DNA of 64,000 nt, from the NCBI GenBank assembly GCA_028692035.1, contig JAQUYD010000002.1, forward strand, positions 62,001-126,000, read 5' to 3'. This DNA comes from Oscillospiraceae bacterium (GTDB taxonomy: Bacteria; Bacillota; Clostridia; Oscillospirales; Ruminococcaceae). The position numbers were made by a program, and so were the translations under genes. The notes under the pieces were generated by a model. The model did no database searches. It worked only from the letters and a program-made list of their open reading frames with translations, and had not been told where the DNA came from. Numbering within the stretch: position 1 is the first letter of the stretch; each line of letters begins with the position of its first letter. Shown here piece by piece: positions 1 to 8,786 of this stretch.

Positions 1-570
1 GCCAAAGAATTTTATGCCGTGTTGGAACATAAGGGCATCCCCTGTTTCGTAATGGAGCCGGTGCGCGGCGGCTATCTGGCCACCCTGACCCCCAACACGC
101 AAGAAGTGTTCAAAAAGGCCGCGCCGGAACGTTCCATGGTATCCTGGGCGTATCAATGGCTGCTGTCCAAGCCCAACATCAAAGTCGTGTTGACCGGTTC
201 CTCCTCTTTGGAGCAGTTTGTGGAAAATGTCTCCCTGTTTAATACGCTCCCCCCTCTAGGCGAAAAAGAGGCCGACGTTATTAGCAGCGCAATTAAGGAA
301 CTCAATTCTATCCCGACTGTGCCCTGTACCGGCTGCCGCTATTGCATGGATTGTCCCGCCGGGGTGGATATCCCCGCGGTTTTCGCCGCGTATAATTACC
401 GGGCCAGTCACCATACGATGGCGCAGGTCCGCAAAAAGTATGAGGAAATCCCCGCAGGGGCCCGTGCAGATGCGTGCGTCTCCTGCCGCGCCTGCTGTGA
501 CAAATGTCCGCAGTCTATTGATATCCCGTCCGAGCTTGCCCGCATCAAAGACGAGATTTACGCTGAATAA
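1..570 (+). CDS. Aldo/keto reductase with C-terminal 4Fe-4S cluster region (5' truncated by window edge)
   Basis: Frame open from base 1 (AKEFYAVLEHKG...); aldo/keto reductase C-terminus and ferredoxin-like Cys motifs CTGCRYCMDCP and CVSCRACCDKCP. Confidence 0.85.
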   Translation, partial: AKEFYAVLEHKGIPCFVMEPVRGGYLATLTPNTQEVFKKAAPERSMVSWAYQWLLSKPNIKVVLTGSSSLEQFVENVSLFNTLPPLGEKEADVISSAIKELNSIPTVPCTGCRYCMDCPAGVDIPAVFAAYNYRASHHTMAQVRKKYEEIPAGARADACVSCRACCDKCPQSIDIPSELARIKDEIYAE

Positions 571-582
571 ACCCCGATGCAG

Positions 583-616
583 GCATGCCGCGCCAAAAAA
601 TTTTGGCGCGGCATGC
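583..616. terminator. Perfect hairpin downstream of aldo/keto reductase
   Basis: GCATGCCGCGCCAAAA-AA-TTTTGGCGCGGCATGC, 16-bp arms. Confidence 0.6.
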
Positions 617-830
617 TGCTATCTGATGCACGGCTTTGGCCTTTCCGGCTCTTCACGGGCCTTAGCGGCCACCGGAAAAACTGGCCGCGCTTGAGCTTCG
701 CATCGCAACCGGGGCCTTCTTTATCTTATGACCTCGCTTTGTCTACTGCTACTTAGAACGTCAGCGGTAAAAAAGTGGCATCCGTTCCCAAACGCGCTTT
801 TGGCTATGTCTGCAACATGCGATATTTTTG

Positions 831-864
831 AAAAAAGCCCCGATCAGATGATCGGGGCTTTTTT
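831..864. terminator. Intrinsic terminator abutting the stop of the rhomboid-like gene
   Basis: AAAAAAGCCCCGATCAGATGATCGGGGCTTTTTT. Confidence 0.8.
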
Positions 865-1537
865 ACCAGTATCGGTTTTGATTGTTTTTCATCTCGCGGC
901 GAAAATTTCGTCGTTGTGCGCCATATTTTTTCTCGTTTTTAACAAACTGAATCAAATCGCCGCCGAAAAACAAAAAGAAATTCAACAACGAGGCGATAAT
1001 CGCCGCCCGGGTAGACCAGTTGCCAAAAACCAGCTGAATGGCAAACAAAATCCAATCCACATAGGCCAGATATTTCATCTTGATTGGCAAAAAGAAAAAC
1101 AACAGGATTTCGTGATCCGGAAACAGAAAGGCAAACGCCAAAAACAACGACAGGTTCAAATAGGTGCTGGTGCCGTACCCTGTAAAGAACGCCGCGATCA
1201 CCGCGCCGACCAGCCCCACCAGATAGTAGAGATTGAACCGGAAGGTACCCCAAACATTTTCCAGCGTGCTGCCTAGAAAATAATAAAAATACAAAAAGAA
1301 AAACAGCGAAATAATCGACGCCGTAGGCGGTACAAAAACAAACGTGATAAACCGCCAAAACTGCCCGTGAAGCGCCGCCTGCGTGTATAAAGCCAAGTAA
1401 CTGCTGAGGCTCGTTCCCTGCACCGAAAAAATGACATCACCGATAAAAACCGCCGCAATGGTGATGACGATATACAGCATCAGATTCGGAATACCTACCC
1501 GGCCGAACCTGCGTTCCAATTTATCCAGCCAATTCAT
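863..1537 (-). CDS. Rhomboid-like multi-pass membrane protein
   Basis: Hydrophobic multi-TM protein, rhomboid-like layout; no obvious GxSG catalytic motif. Confidence 0.6.
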   Translation of the reverse strand: MNWLDKLERRFGRVGIPNLMLYIVITIAAVFIGDVIFSVQGTSLSSYLALYTQAALHGQFWRFITFVFVPPTASIISLFFFLYFYYFLGSTLENVWGTFRFNLYYLVGLVGAVIAAFFTGYGTSTYLNLSLFLAFAFLFPDHEILLFFFLPIKMKYLAYVDWILFAIQLVFGNWSTRAAIIASLLNFFLFFGGDLIQFVKNEKKYGAQRRNFRREMKNNQNRYW

Positions 1538-1822
1538 CCATTTTCCCCCACTCTTCTATTGCGGCCCGGATTTAACCGCCCAATTTTTTCCGTCGAAGTC
1601 CGAGCCGCCGCCCGCTGCGGCCGGCGCGCTGTCTTACCGATTGGGCCCGCCGCTACTTTGCGGTTATTATACCATAGTCTTGGCAACAAGAACATTTCTA
1701 TTCTGTAAATTTTCCCATTTGTCTGTAACTCAATAAAAAAATATTGAAAAACAGTTTATATTTATTGACAAACGATAATTTTATTGCTATACTACAAAAA
1801 ACGAGTCCAAAGGAGAATCGCT

Positions 1823-2284
1823 ATGAAGATCAGTATTGTGGGCAAGGGAAGCTTAAGCTCTTTTTTGGAAAAACTCTGCTGGGTTTTCTTTTTCGCCGGC
1901 CTTGCCCTGACCGTCGCTCTTCCCTGGATTCTGAACTTCTATGGGCGGATTTTCTGGCATGATTTGGGGGCCGATTATATCCGCATCCTCATTGTGCTGT
2001 ACCCCGCCGCGCTGATGGCCCTGATCGTCGTCTGGCAGCTGCGGAAGATCCTTGTAAACGTCAATGCCGGAAACCCTTTTTCCCTGGAAAATGCCCGGCG
2101 GGTAAACATTGTTTCCGTTTGTTGCTTAGTGGTGGGTGGTTTGTTCTTAGCCGGCATTGTGCCCTCGCTGATGGCCCCCATGCTGGGGCTGGCATTCTTA
2201 TTTCTCGCCGCGCTAGCGCTGGTTTTGTCTGAACTGGTCAAACAAGCCGCCATTTATAAAGAAGAAAATGATCTGACCATCTAG
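1823..2284 (+). CDS. DUF2975 family membrane protein
   Basis: MKISIVGKGSLSSFLEK... four TM segments, RBS AAAGGAG; followed by small XRE regulator (typical pairing). Confidence 0.75.
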   Translation: MKISIVGKGSLSSFLEKLCWVFFFAGLALTVALPWILNFYGRIFWHDLGADYIRILIVLYPAALMALIVVWQLRKILVNVNAGNPFSLENARRVNIVSVCCLVVGGLFLAGIVPSLMAPMLGLAFLFLAALALVLSELVKQAAIYKEENDLTI

Positions 2285-2295
2285 GAGGTGCCACT

Positions 2296-2526
2296 GTGCC
2301 GATCATCGTAAACCTGGACGTGGTTATGGCGCGGCGGAAAATCTCCGCTACCCAATTGGCCGACGTGGTGGGGATCACCCCGGCTAACCTGTCCATTTTA
2401 AAAAACAACAAAGCAAAAGCTGTCCGTTTTTCCACTTTGGCCGCATTGTGCCGGGCGCTGCGCTGTCAGCCCGCGGACCTGCTGGAATATGTGGAAGGAA
2501 CCGAACAACAGGAGGCAAATTTATGA
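2296..2526 (+). CDS. Small XRE/Cro-type HTH regulator (YozG-like)
   Basis: GTG start after AGGAGG; MARRKISATQLADVVGITPANLSILKNNKAKAVRFSTLAALCRALRCQPADLLEY. Confidence 0.85.
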   Translation: MPIIVNLDVVMARRKISATQLADVVGITPANLSILKNNKAKAVRFSTLAALCRALRCQPADLLEYVEGTEQQEANL

Positions 2527-4394
2527 ATCAGAAGCCCGTAGAAAACAATTCATTTGCACCCTCAAAACCGCCGGCCTATATCCCGCCGGCAAAACGACCT
2601 GGGCAGATTCCGCCCATGTACCAGCCGCCGGCTGATTCCCTCGCGGGGCAGTTTCCCAATTCCACGGCACCTGCGCCAGACAGTCAGCATCCTCCTTTCC
2701 AACCCGGGCAGGCGGCGGCGCCCGCTGCGCCTGATCAGGCTGCAACCATCCGTCCCAGCGTTCCAGCCAATGCTGGTGCAGTCCCACCCTCCCCTGCCGG
2801 CGCGCCTGGCCCGACCCATCACAACCGGCCGGCTGCGCCGCCACCCGGCTATTATCAGCCGGTTCCCCGGAAACAGCGGGCAGATTATCAATATCTGGCC
2901 AAACGCAGCTACACCTCCAAAGGGTCGGCAGCGGTATTCTTTGCCATTTTGTTTTGTATGTTTTATACTGAGCTGGTGCTGTGGGGCAATCTAGGGATTT
3001 CCATTCTCATTTTGGTCGCCGCTTACTATGCCTTCAGCTTTTGGTATTTCCACGAACCGGACCGGCGTTTTTCCCCTGCGGCACTGCTCATAACCATTCC
3101 CATTGTGGTATTGACCATCGGCCTTTGCAGCAGTGTGAACAGCTCCACTTATTTTATCACTGTCCCTTCCCTCATCTGCCTGTTGGCTGCGCAAACAGCG
3201 CTACTCGGTGGCATGAAGTACCGTTCCTTTTTCTCCTGGGAAACTTTCTGCGCCCTGTGGGCCCATTTGATCGACGGGCCGTTGGCTTTTCTGGATTTTC
3301 CTTTCCTTGTTATGGGCAGGCGGGACAAAAAGGGCCAGCGCCCCAAAAACTCTTGGAAAATTTTCCTTGGCCTTTTGTGCGCACTGCCATTTGTCGCATT
3401 GTTGCTGTGGTTGTTCGCCAGCGCCGATGCAGTCTTTCGCACCGGTCTGCAAAATCTGGCCCGCTGGCTTCGGATCGATTGGTCTCACCTTTTCGCCGAT
3501 GCGTTGATGGGCTTTCTCGGCGGTATCTTTCTGTCCGCGGTCCTGCTGTATTGCCGTGGAGCGCTGCCCCGCGATCCTTTGCCGATTAAAGGGAAGCGCA
3601 TTTTAGATCCGTTGTTCGCCATTCCTTTTCTCGGGCTGATCGACCTTTCGGTGCTGGCGTTCACCTTTGTCCAGTTCGCCTATCTATTTGGTGGGGAAAA
3701 GGGCAGTCTGCCCGGCGGATACACCTACGCCGAATATGCCCGGCAGGGATTTTTTGAGTTGGCAGTCGCCCTGTTCTTGATCTTTGCCATCGCCCTGCTG
3801 GCCATGGCCCTTTGCAAATCGGACCGGCCCGGCTTGTATTTGGTGGCGCGGTTAGAATTGCTGGTTCTGAGCCTTGGTGGAGGCGTAATCCTCTGCTCCG
3901 CCGTGAAACGCATGCTTTTATATGTAAACGTATATGGTCTAAGCGTCAAGCGGGGATTGACCCTGTGGTTTATGGCAACGGCTAGTATCTGTTTTCTCTT
4001 TTTGGCGGCACGGTGCCTTCTCCGCCGTTTCCCGTTGGTCAAATGCGCCGGCATCACCGTCGCTGTCATGGTCTGCGTACTTTCCCTCTTCCCCATGGAC
4101 GGATTTGTAGCCCGTTACAATGTCAACGCTTATTTGGCAGGGCGCACCGAAACCGAGGTGGATTACTACTATCTCGAAAATCTGTCTGTCTCCGCTTTGC
4201 CCGCCATGGTGGATCTGTACCTGCATGCCCCTTCCAACGATCTGGCCTGGGCGATTAACCAGCAGATCCAGGACAACGATAACCGCCATACCCTTTGGGG
4301 ATGGACGATCGATCAAATTGGCATTCAGGAAAGCATCCGGCTGTTTCGGCAGACGGCAGGGAATCAATCCTCCAATACCGAAACGCCCTTTTAG
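2523..4394 (+). CDS. DUF4173-like membrane protein with Pro-rich N-terminus
   Basis: Overlaps upstream HTH stop (ATGA); Pro/Ala-rich N-terminus then about 10 TM segments. Confidence 0.7.
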   Translation: MNQKPVENNSFAPSKPPAYIPPAKRPGQIPPMYQPPADSLAGQFPNSTAPAPDSQHPPFQPGQAAAPAAPDQAATIRPSVPANAGAVPPSPAGAPGPTHHNRPAAPPPGYYQPVPRKQRADYQYLAKRSYTSKGSAAVFFAILFCMFYTELVLWGNLGISILILVAAYYAFSFWYFHEPDRRFSPAALLITIPIVVLTIGLCSSVNSSTYFITVPSLICLLAAQTALLGGMKYRSFFSWETFCALWAHLIDGPLAFLDFPFLVMGRRDKKGQRPKNSWKIFLGLLCALPFVALLLWLFASADAVFRTGLQNLARWLRIDWSHLFADALMGFLGGIFLSAVLLYCRGALPRDPLPIKGKRILDPLFAIPFLGLIDLSVLAFTFVQFAYLFGGEKGSLPGGYTYAEYARQGFFELAVALFLIFAIALLAMALCKSDRPGLYLVARLELLVLSLGGGVILCSAVKRMLLYVNVYGLSVKRGLTLWFMATASICFLFLAARCLLRRFPLVKCAGITVAVMVCVLSLFPMDGFVARYNVNAYLAGRTETEVDYYYLENLSVSALPAMVDLYLHAPSNDLAWAINQQIQDNDNRHTLWGWTIDQIGIQESIRLFRQTAGNQSSNTETPF

Positions 4395-4410
4395 CTTCTT
4401 GCCTCCCATA

Positions 4411-4464
4411 AAGCAGATAACAAAAGGCCCCTTCCGTCTGGAAGGGGCCTTTTGTTATCTGCTT
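4411..4464. terminator. Bidirectional terminator between convergent genes
   Basis: 25-bp perfect stem AAGCAGATAACAAAAGGCCCCTTCC with 4-nt loop. Confidence 0.85.
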
Positions 4465-4467
4465 TTC

Positions 4468-5043
4468 TTATTTTACAATTTCGCCATAAACCTCGCCGGC
4501 ACAACCAGCGGCGTTGGACTCATCTGTGTCGATGTGCATAGCCAGCGCAAAATTGGGGTTGACGCGGACAACAACATCGTCAAAGATCAAAGAACGACCG
4601 TTGCTGTCAATCTTAACCTTTACGATCTCTTTGTCGGCAATGCCCAGTTTCTCCGCGTCCGCCGGGGTCGCATGGATATGGCGTTTTGCTACGATTACAC
4701 CTTCGCCAAGTTCCACCTCGCCGCAGGGGCCTACCAGCTTGCAGGGAGCGCTACCCGCAATATCGCCGGACTCTCTGACCGGTGCTGCAACGCCCAGCGT
4801 TCTAGCGTCGGTCAAAGAAATTTCAATTTGGGTTGCAGGGCGCACCGGCCCCAGGATGGTCACACCCGGGATTGTTTTTTTCGGGCCTACTACGTCTACC
4901 CGCTCGGTGCAGGCAAACTGCCCAGGCTGGGACAGGTCTTTCTTGGGGGTCAGTGCCGCGCCTTTTCCAAACAGTGTCTCCAGGTCCTGCTGGGTCACAT
5001 GGACATGGCGGGCTGATGTTTCTACCAATACTCGATTACTCAT
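4468..5043 (-). CDS. pduL: Phosphate propanoyltransferase (PduL-type phosphotransacylase)
   Basis: VETSARHVHVTQQDLETLFG... and AKRHIHATPADAEKLGI duplicated His motifs typical of PduL. Confidence 0.9.
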   Translation of the reverse strand: MSNRVLVETSARHVHVTQQDLETLFGKGAALTPKKDLSQPGQFACTERVDVVGPKKTIPGVTILGPVRPATQIEISLTDARTLGVAAPVRESGDIAGSAPCKLVGPCGEVELGEGVIVAKRHIHATPADAEKLGIADKEIVKVKIDSNGRSLIFDDVVVRVNPNFALAMHIDTDESNAAGCAGEVYGEIVK

Positions 5044-5098
5044 TTTATACTTCTCCTCTCAGAAGGCGCAGAACGCCCACTTGAAAATTTCTACCTTT

Positions 5099-5127
5099 AT
5101 TATACATAAGAACATTTTTTCCTGCAA
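5099..5127 (-). promoter_or_regulatory. Sigma-A-like promoter for pduL
   Basis: Minus strand TTGCAG-17 nt-TATAAT. Confidence 0.65.
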
Positions 5128-5305
5128 GAGCAAACAGGGAAATCCCAAGGATTTTACGGCAAAAAATGCTACGGCAAAGAAACCTTTTTCTCTTTTGCAA
5201 AATCTTGCTCCTTTGCCGTAGATATTAACAGGAAAATCATATTTTCTTCGTTGAAATGTGTTATAATGGTAAATAAGCCACAGAATCATCATATGGGGTG
5301 AAAAA

Positions 5306-5608
5306 ATGTTCCTTTGGATTCAAAACCACTGGCAATGGTTGATAGGCTATCTAGCCGCCGCCAGCGCCGCCGGATTTTTACTGATGGGCAGCGATAAAAT
5401 TCGCGCACAAAAGGGCCGTTGGCGCGTTCCTGAGAAAGCCTTATTCGGCGCGGCGCTGCTGGGCGGCACACCCGGCTGCTTGGCCGGCATGTATCTGTTC
5501 CGCCACAAAACCCGCCATTGGTATTTCCGCTGGGGAATGCCGCTAATCCTTTTGGTACAGGTGGCTACGGCCATCTGGATCTTTTGCCGCATCAAACGTC
5601 TGTGTTGA
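5306..5608 (+). CDS. DUF1294 family small membrane protein
   Basis: SDKIRAQKGRWRVPEKALFGAALLGGTPGCLAGMYLFRHKTRHWYFRWGMPLIL, typical DUF1294. Confidence 0.85.
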   Translation: MFLWIQNHWQWLIGYLAAASAAGFLLMGSDKIRAQKGRWRVPEKALFGAALLGGTPGCLAGMYLFRHKTRHWYFRWGMPLILLVQVATAIWIFCRIKRLC

Positions 5609-5667
5609 AGCGCATAACGTATCTGTCCTGATTTTAAAAAACAGTTGTCTTAAAGGAGGATCATAAC

Positions 5668-7332
5668 ATGAAAGAACGCAGACAAATGGGGCGCGTCAAA
5701 CAAACGCTGCTCTGTCTTGCCGTTACCCTGATCGTTGGGCTACTCTACTTCTATTTTGAACTGCCTGCTATCAATCTCCATTCGCCGGATTTCTACACCT
5801 TTATTTTTATCCTGTGCGCAGTATACTGCGTTGCCGCTGTTTTCACGGCGCGCATTGGGATGGATGCTGAGGAACGGCAGCCCTTTCAATTTACCGGTTT
5901 CCGGGAATTTTTCGCAATGATGAAACGCCATTGCATGATTCCTTTCTTCCTGTGCCTAGCGCTGATCGTCTTGTATCTTGGCGGCTCGCTTTTCTCCAGC
6001 GTGCTTTTGCGGGCCGGCTCTTACACCAAGCTGCTAACGGTCGAAAACGGGGATTTCACCACCGACGTAGAGGAAATTTCCTTCGACCAGATCCCTATGC
6101 TGGACAAGGATTCCGCTTCCAAGCTGGGCGACCGCAAATTGGGCGAATTGTCTGATATGGTCAGCCAGTTCGAGGTTTCGGATCAGTATAACCAGATCAA
6201 CTACAACGGCCATCCGGTGCGGGTCACCATGCTGGAGTACGGCGACCTGATCAAATGGTTCACCAACCGTAACGAAGGGATTCCCGCCTATCTGGTCATC
6301 GATATGGTAACCCAGAACGTGGACGTGGTGCGCCTGCCGGCAGACGGCGGCATCAAATATTCTAATTCGGAACATTTTGGCCGGTATCTGATGCGCCATC
6401 TGCGCTTTAACTATCCTACCTTTATGTTTGATACCCCCAAATTTGAGATCAACGACGACGGGCAGCCCTACTGGATCTGCCCGAAATTGGAAAAGACCAT
6501 CGGCCTATTCGGCGGCACCGATATCAACGGCGCGGTGCTGGTCAATGCGGTTACTGGTGAGAGTCAGTATTACGAAGAGGTTCCAAACTGGGTGGACCGG
6601 CTGTACTCCGCTGAATTGATCATGCAGCAGTATGATTACCACGGCCAATATCAAAGCGGCTTTATCAACTCTATTTTTGGTCAAAAAGGCGTTACGGTCA
6701 CCACTTCCGGCTACAACTACATCGCCATGAATGACGACGTCTATGTTTATACCGGCGTCACCTCCGTCGGCGGCGACCAATCCAACGTAGGCTTTATCCT
6801 CACCAACCAGCGGACCAAGGAAACCAAGTACTATCCCTGCGCTGGCGCTACTGAGTATTCGGCCATGAGCTCCGCGGAAGGTGTGGTGCAGCATCTAAGC
6901 TATAAGGCCACCTTCCCGCTGCTGCTGAATATCCACGCGGAGCCCACCTACTTTATTGCGTTAAAGGATAATGCGGGCTTGGTCAAGATGTATGCGATGG
7001 TCAATGTGCAGCAGTATCAGATCGTTGCCACCGGCTCTTCTGTTTCCGAATGCTCGGCCAACTATTCCAAACTGCTGACCCAGAACAACATCGTCGGAGA
7101 AGGCGAAGCGCTTCCTTCCAATGAGATCACTGGGCGCATTTCCGACATCCGCAGCGTTGTCGCTGAAGGCAATACCGTATTTTACATCCAGCTGGAGAAC
7201 AGCGACCTGTACTACGCGGTTTCTGCATCAGCCAGCGAGATTGCGGTAATCCTCAACGTGGGCGACCGGATTACCATCCACTATACACCGGATGAAAGCG
7301 AAATTCTGACTGCCACTTCGATTGAGCGGTAG
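5668..7332 (+). CDS. Uncharacterised membrane-anchored protein, 554 aa
   Basis: RBS AAAGGAGG; N-terminal TM helices then large soluble region; no family recognised. Confidence 0.75.
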   Translation: MKERRQMGRVKQTLLCLAVTLIVGLLYFYFELPAINLHSPDFYTFIFILCAVYCVAAVFTARIGMDAEERQPFQFTGFREFFAMMKRHCMIPFFLCLALIVLYLGGSLFSSVLLRAGSYTKLLTVENGDFTTDVEEISFDQIPMLDKDSASKLGDRKLGELSDMVSQFEVSDQYNQINYNGHPVRVTMLEYGDLIKWFTNRNEGIPAYLVIDMVTQNVDVVRLPADGGIKYSNSEHFGRYLMRHLRFNYPTFMFDTPKFEINDDGQPYWICPKLEKTIGLFGGTDINGAVLVNAVTGESQYYEEVPNWVDRLYSAELIMQQYDYHGQYQSGFINSIFGQKGVTVTTSGYNYIAMNDDVYVYTGVTSVGGDQSNVGFILTNQRTKETKYYPCAGATEYSAMSSAEGVVQHLSYKATFPLLLNIHAEPTYFIALKDNAGLVKMYAMVNVQQYQIVATGSSVSECSANYSKLLTQNNIVGEGEALPSNEITGRISDIRSVVAEGNTVFYIQLENSDLYYAVSASASEIAVILNVGDRITIHYTPDESEILTATSIER

Positions 7333-7340
7333 TCCCACCG

Positions 7341-7388
7341 AACGATAAAAAAGGAGCGATCAAATTGATCGCTCCTTTTTTATCGTTT
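7341..7388. terminator. Intrinsic terminator
   Basis: AACGATAAAAAAGGAGCGATCAAATTGATCGCTCCTTTTTTATCGTT. Confidence 0.85.
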
Positions 7389-7391
7389 TAT

Positions 7392-7565
7392 TTATTTCTT
7401 TTTCTTACTCAAAACACCTAGTACAACAGCCACCACAATTAAAACGCCCGAACCGATCAAAAGCCATATGACCGGGCCGGCAATGCTGTCGTCCCCCGCA
7501 TAAACAGTTACAAGGCTTACCGCAAAACTAAAAACCACCGTAAAAAGAACGGCCAATTTTTTCAT
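7392..7565 (-). CDS. Small membrane protein (57 aa), absent from the supplied ORF track
   Basis: MKKLAVLFTVVFSFAVSLVTVYAGDDSIAGPVIWLLIGSGVLIVVAVVLGVLSKKKK; GAGGGG RBS; signal-like segment plus TM; possible in-frame ATG two codons upstream. Confidence 0.7.
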   Translation of the reverse strand: MKKLAVLFTVVFSFAVSLVTVYAGDDSIAGPVIWLLIGSGVLIVVAVVLGVLSKKKK

Positions 7566-7727
7566 AAACATTGGTTTTTCCCCTCTTATTTGTAAAATCT
7601 AATCTCTACTCCTATTATAGAAAGCCTCCCTGCCAGTGTCAAGGGGATCCTTTACGAAAAAACTTTGTTTGAACCTGAAAAAAAAGGATATGCTAAACAT
7701 TAGAAAAAACGTTTTGGGAATCAATCC

Positions 7728-8291
7728 ATGCAGAAAGGAGTTCTTTCTTTGGTTTCTGTTTTTCTTTTCGGTGGCGCTGGAAAACAAAAAAGCGCTTCTG
7801 CGCTGCGGGAAATCCTCCGGCGAAACTTTGAAATGGCTTTTGTGGCGGAAAGGCAAATTTTAAGCCGCAGTGAAAATCCGGATTTTGTGGTCGTGGAAAT
7901 GGAGCATTTGGCGCAAATTGCGGTTCCCCGGGCGGTTGTTTTATGCCTGGAGCCTTTTGATATGCCGGAACAAGCCTGTTTGCCACCGGATGCCGTCGGC
8001 CTGCTCTCCTCGGATAATCTACCCGCCGCCGAATTCATCCGCCGCTGCCAAATCCGCGCCATGACTTTAGGCATGTCCAGTAAGGATACTCTGACCTTGT
8101 CGAGTATCACGCAGGATCGGGCGGTCCTCTGCTTGCAGCGGGGGATCAGTGATCTTTCTGGGAATATACTGGATCCGGTGGAGATTCCCCTATCCCTTTC
8201 CCGCCGGTATGATGCTTTTTCGATCCTATGTGCCGCGGCCGTCCTGATGCTCAGTGGCCAGATTGACATTTTGAAACAGATTCTTTTCTAA
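7728..8291 (+). CDS. Hypothetical protein, weakly Mur-ligase-like
   Basis: AGAAAGGAG upstream; SSITQDRAVLCLQRGISDLSGNILDPVEIPLSLSRRYDAFSILCAAAVL. Confidence 0.6.
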   Translation: MQKGVLSLVSVFLFGGAGKQKSASALREILRRNFEMAFVAERQILSRSENPDFVVVEMEHLAQIAVPRAVVLCLEPFDMPEQACLPPDAVGLLSSDNLPAAEFIRRCQIRAMTLGMSSKDTLTLSSITQDRAVLCLQRGISDLSGNILDPVEIPLSLSRRYDAFSILCAAAVLMLSGQIDILKQILF

Positions 8292-8390
8292 AAAATTGGC
8301 AGGTATCTTTTTATCGGTCGCGACGATAATAATAGCACAAACGCAACAACAAACTTTTTGAAATAGAAAAACAAAAGGAGTGTTCACACA

Positions 8391-8585
8391 ATGACCAGCA
8401 ACAACAAACACGTTGTTCCCGAGGCGAAAGCCGCTATGGAGAAATTCAAGATGGAAGCTGCCAACGAAGTTGGCGTCAATCTGAAACAAGGCTACAACGG
8501 CGACCTGACCTCCCGTGAGGCCGGTTCTGTCGGCGGCCAAATGGTCAAGAAGATGATCGAAGCGTACGAAAACTCCATCAAATAA
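8391..8585 (+). CDS. Alpha/beta-type small acid-soluble spore protein
   Basis: VPEAKAAMEKFKMEAANEVGVNLKQGYNGDLTSREAGSVGGQMVKKMIEAYE, classic SASP. Confidence 0.97.
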   Translation: MTSNNKHVVPEAKAAMEKFKMEAANEVGVNLKQGYNGDLTSREAGSVGGQMVKKMIEAYENSIK

Positions 8586-8600
8586 GTTTTCTCCGCTCAA

Positions 8601-8632
8601 AAAAGGAGTATGCCATTTGGCATACTCCTTTT
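8601..8632. terminator. Intrinsic terminator after SASP gene
   Basis: AAAAGGAGTATGCCATTTGGCATACTCCTTTT. Confidence 0.85.
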
Positions 8633-8786
8633 TCCTTTTGTAAGACCTTACGCCGCTGTCCCTCAGGGCAACCCACAAACGAAAAGCCCGATCCAACGGG
8701 ATCGCAGCGTCCGGATATCTAAGAACCTAGGGGTGTCCCCTTTTCTCTCCGCAGGCGCCGTATGCGCCCGGCTGAGCAAAAGCTCA

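Noticed and set aside
620-830. Possible small RNA in the gap after the aldo/keto reductase
   Set aside because: No recognisable conserved RNA motif or promoter; only a terminator at its end
4120-5016. 298-aa plus-strand ORF
   Set aside because: Runs through the DUF4173-like gene, a terminator hairpin and the antisense of pduL
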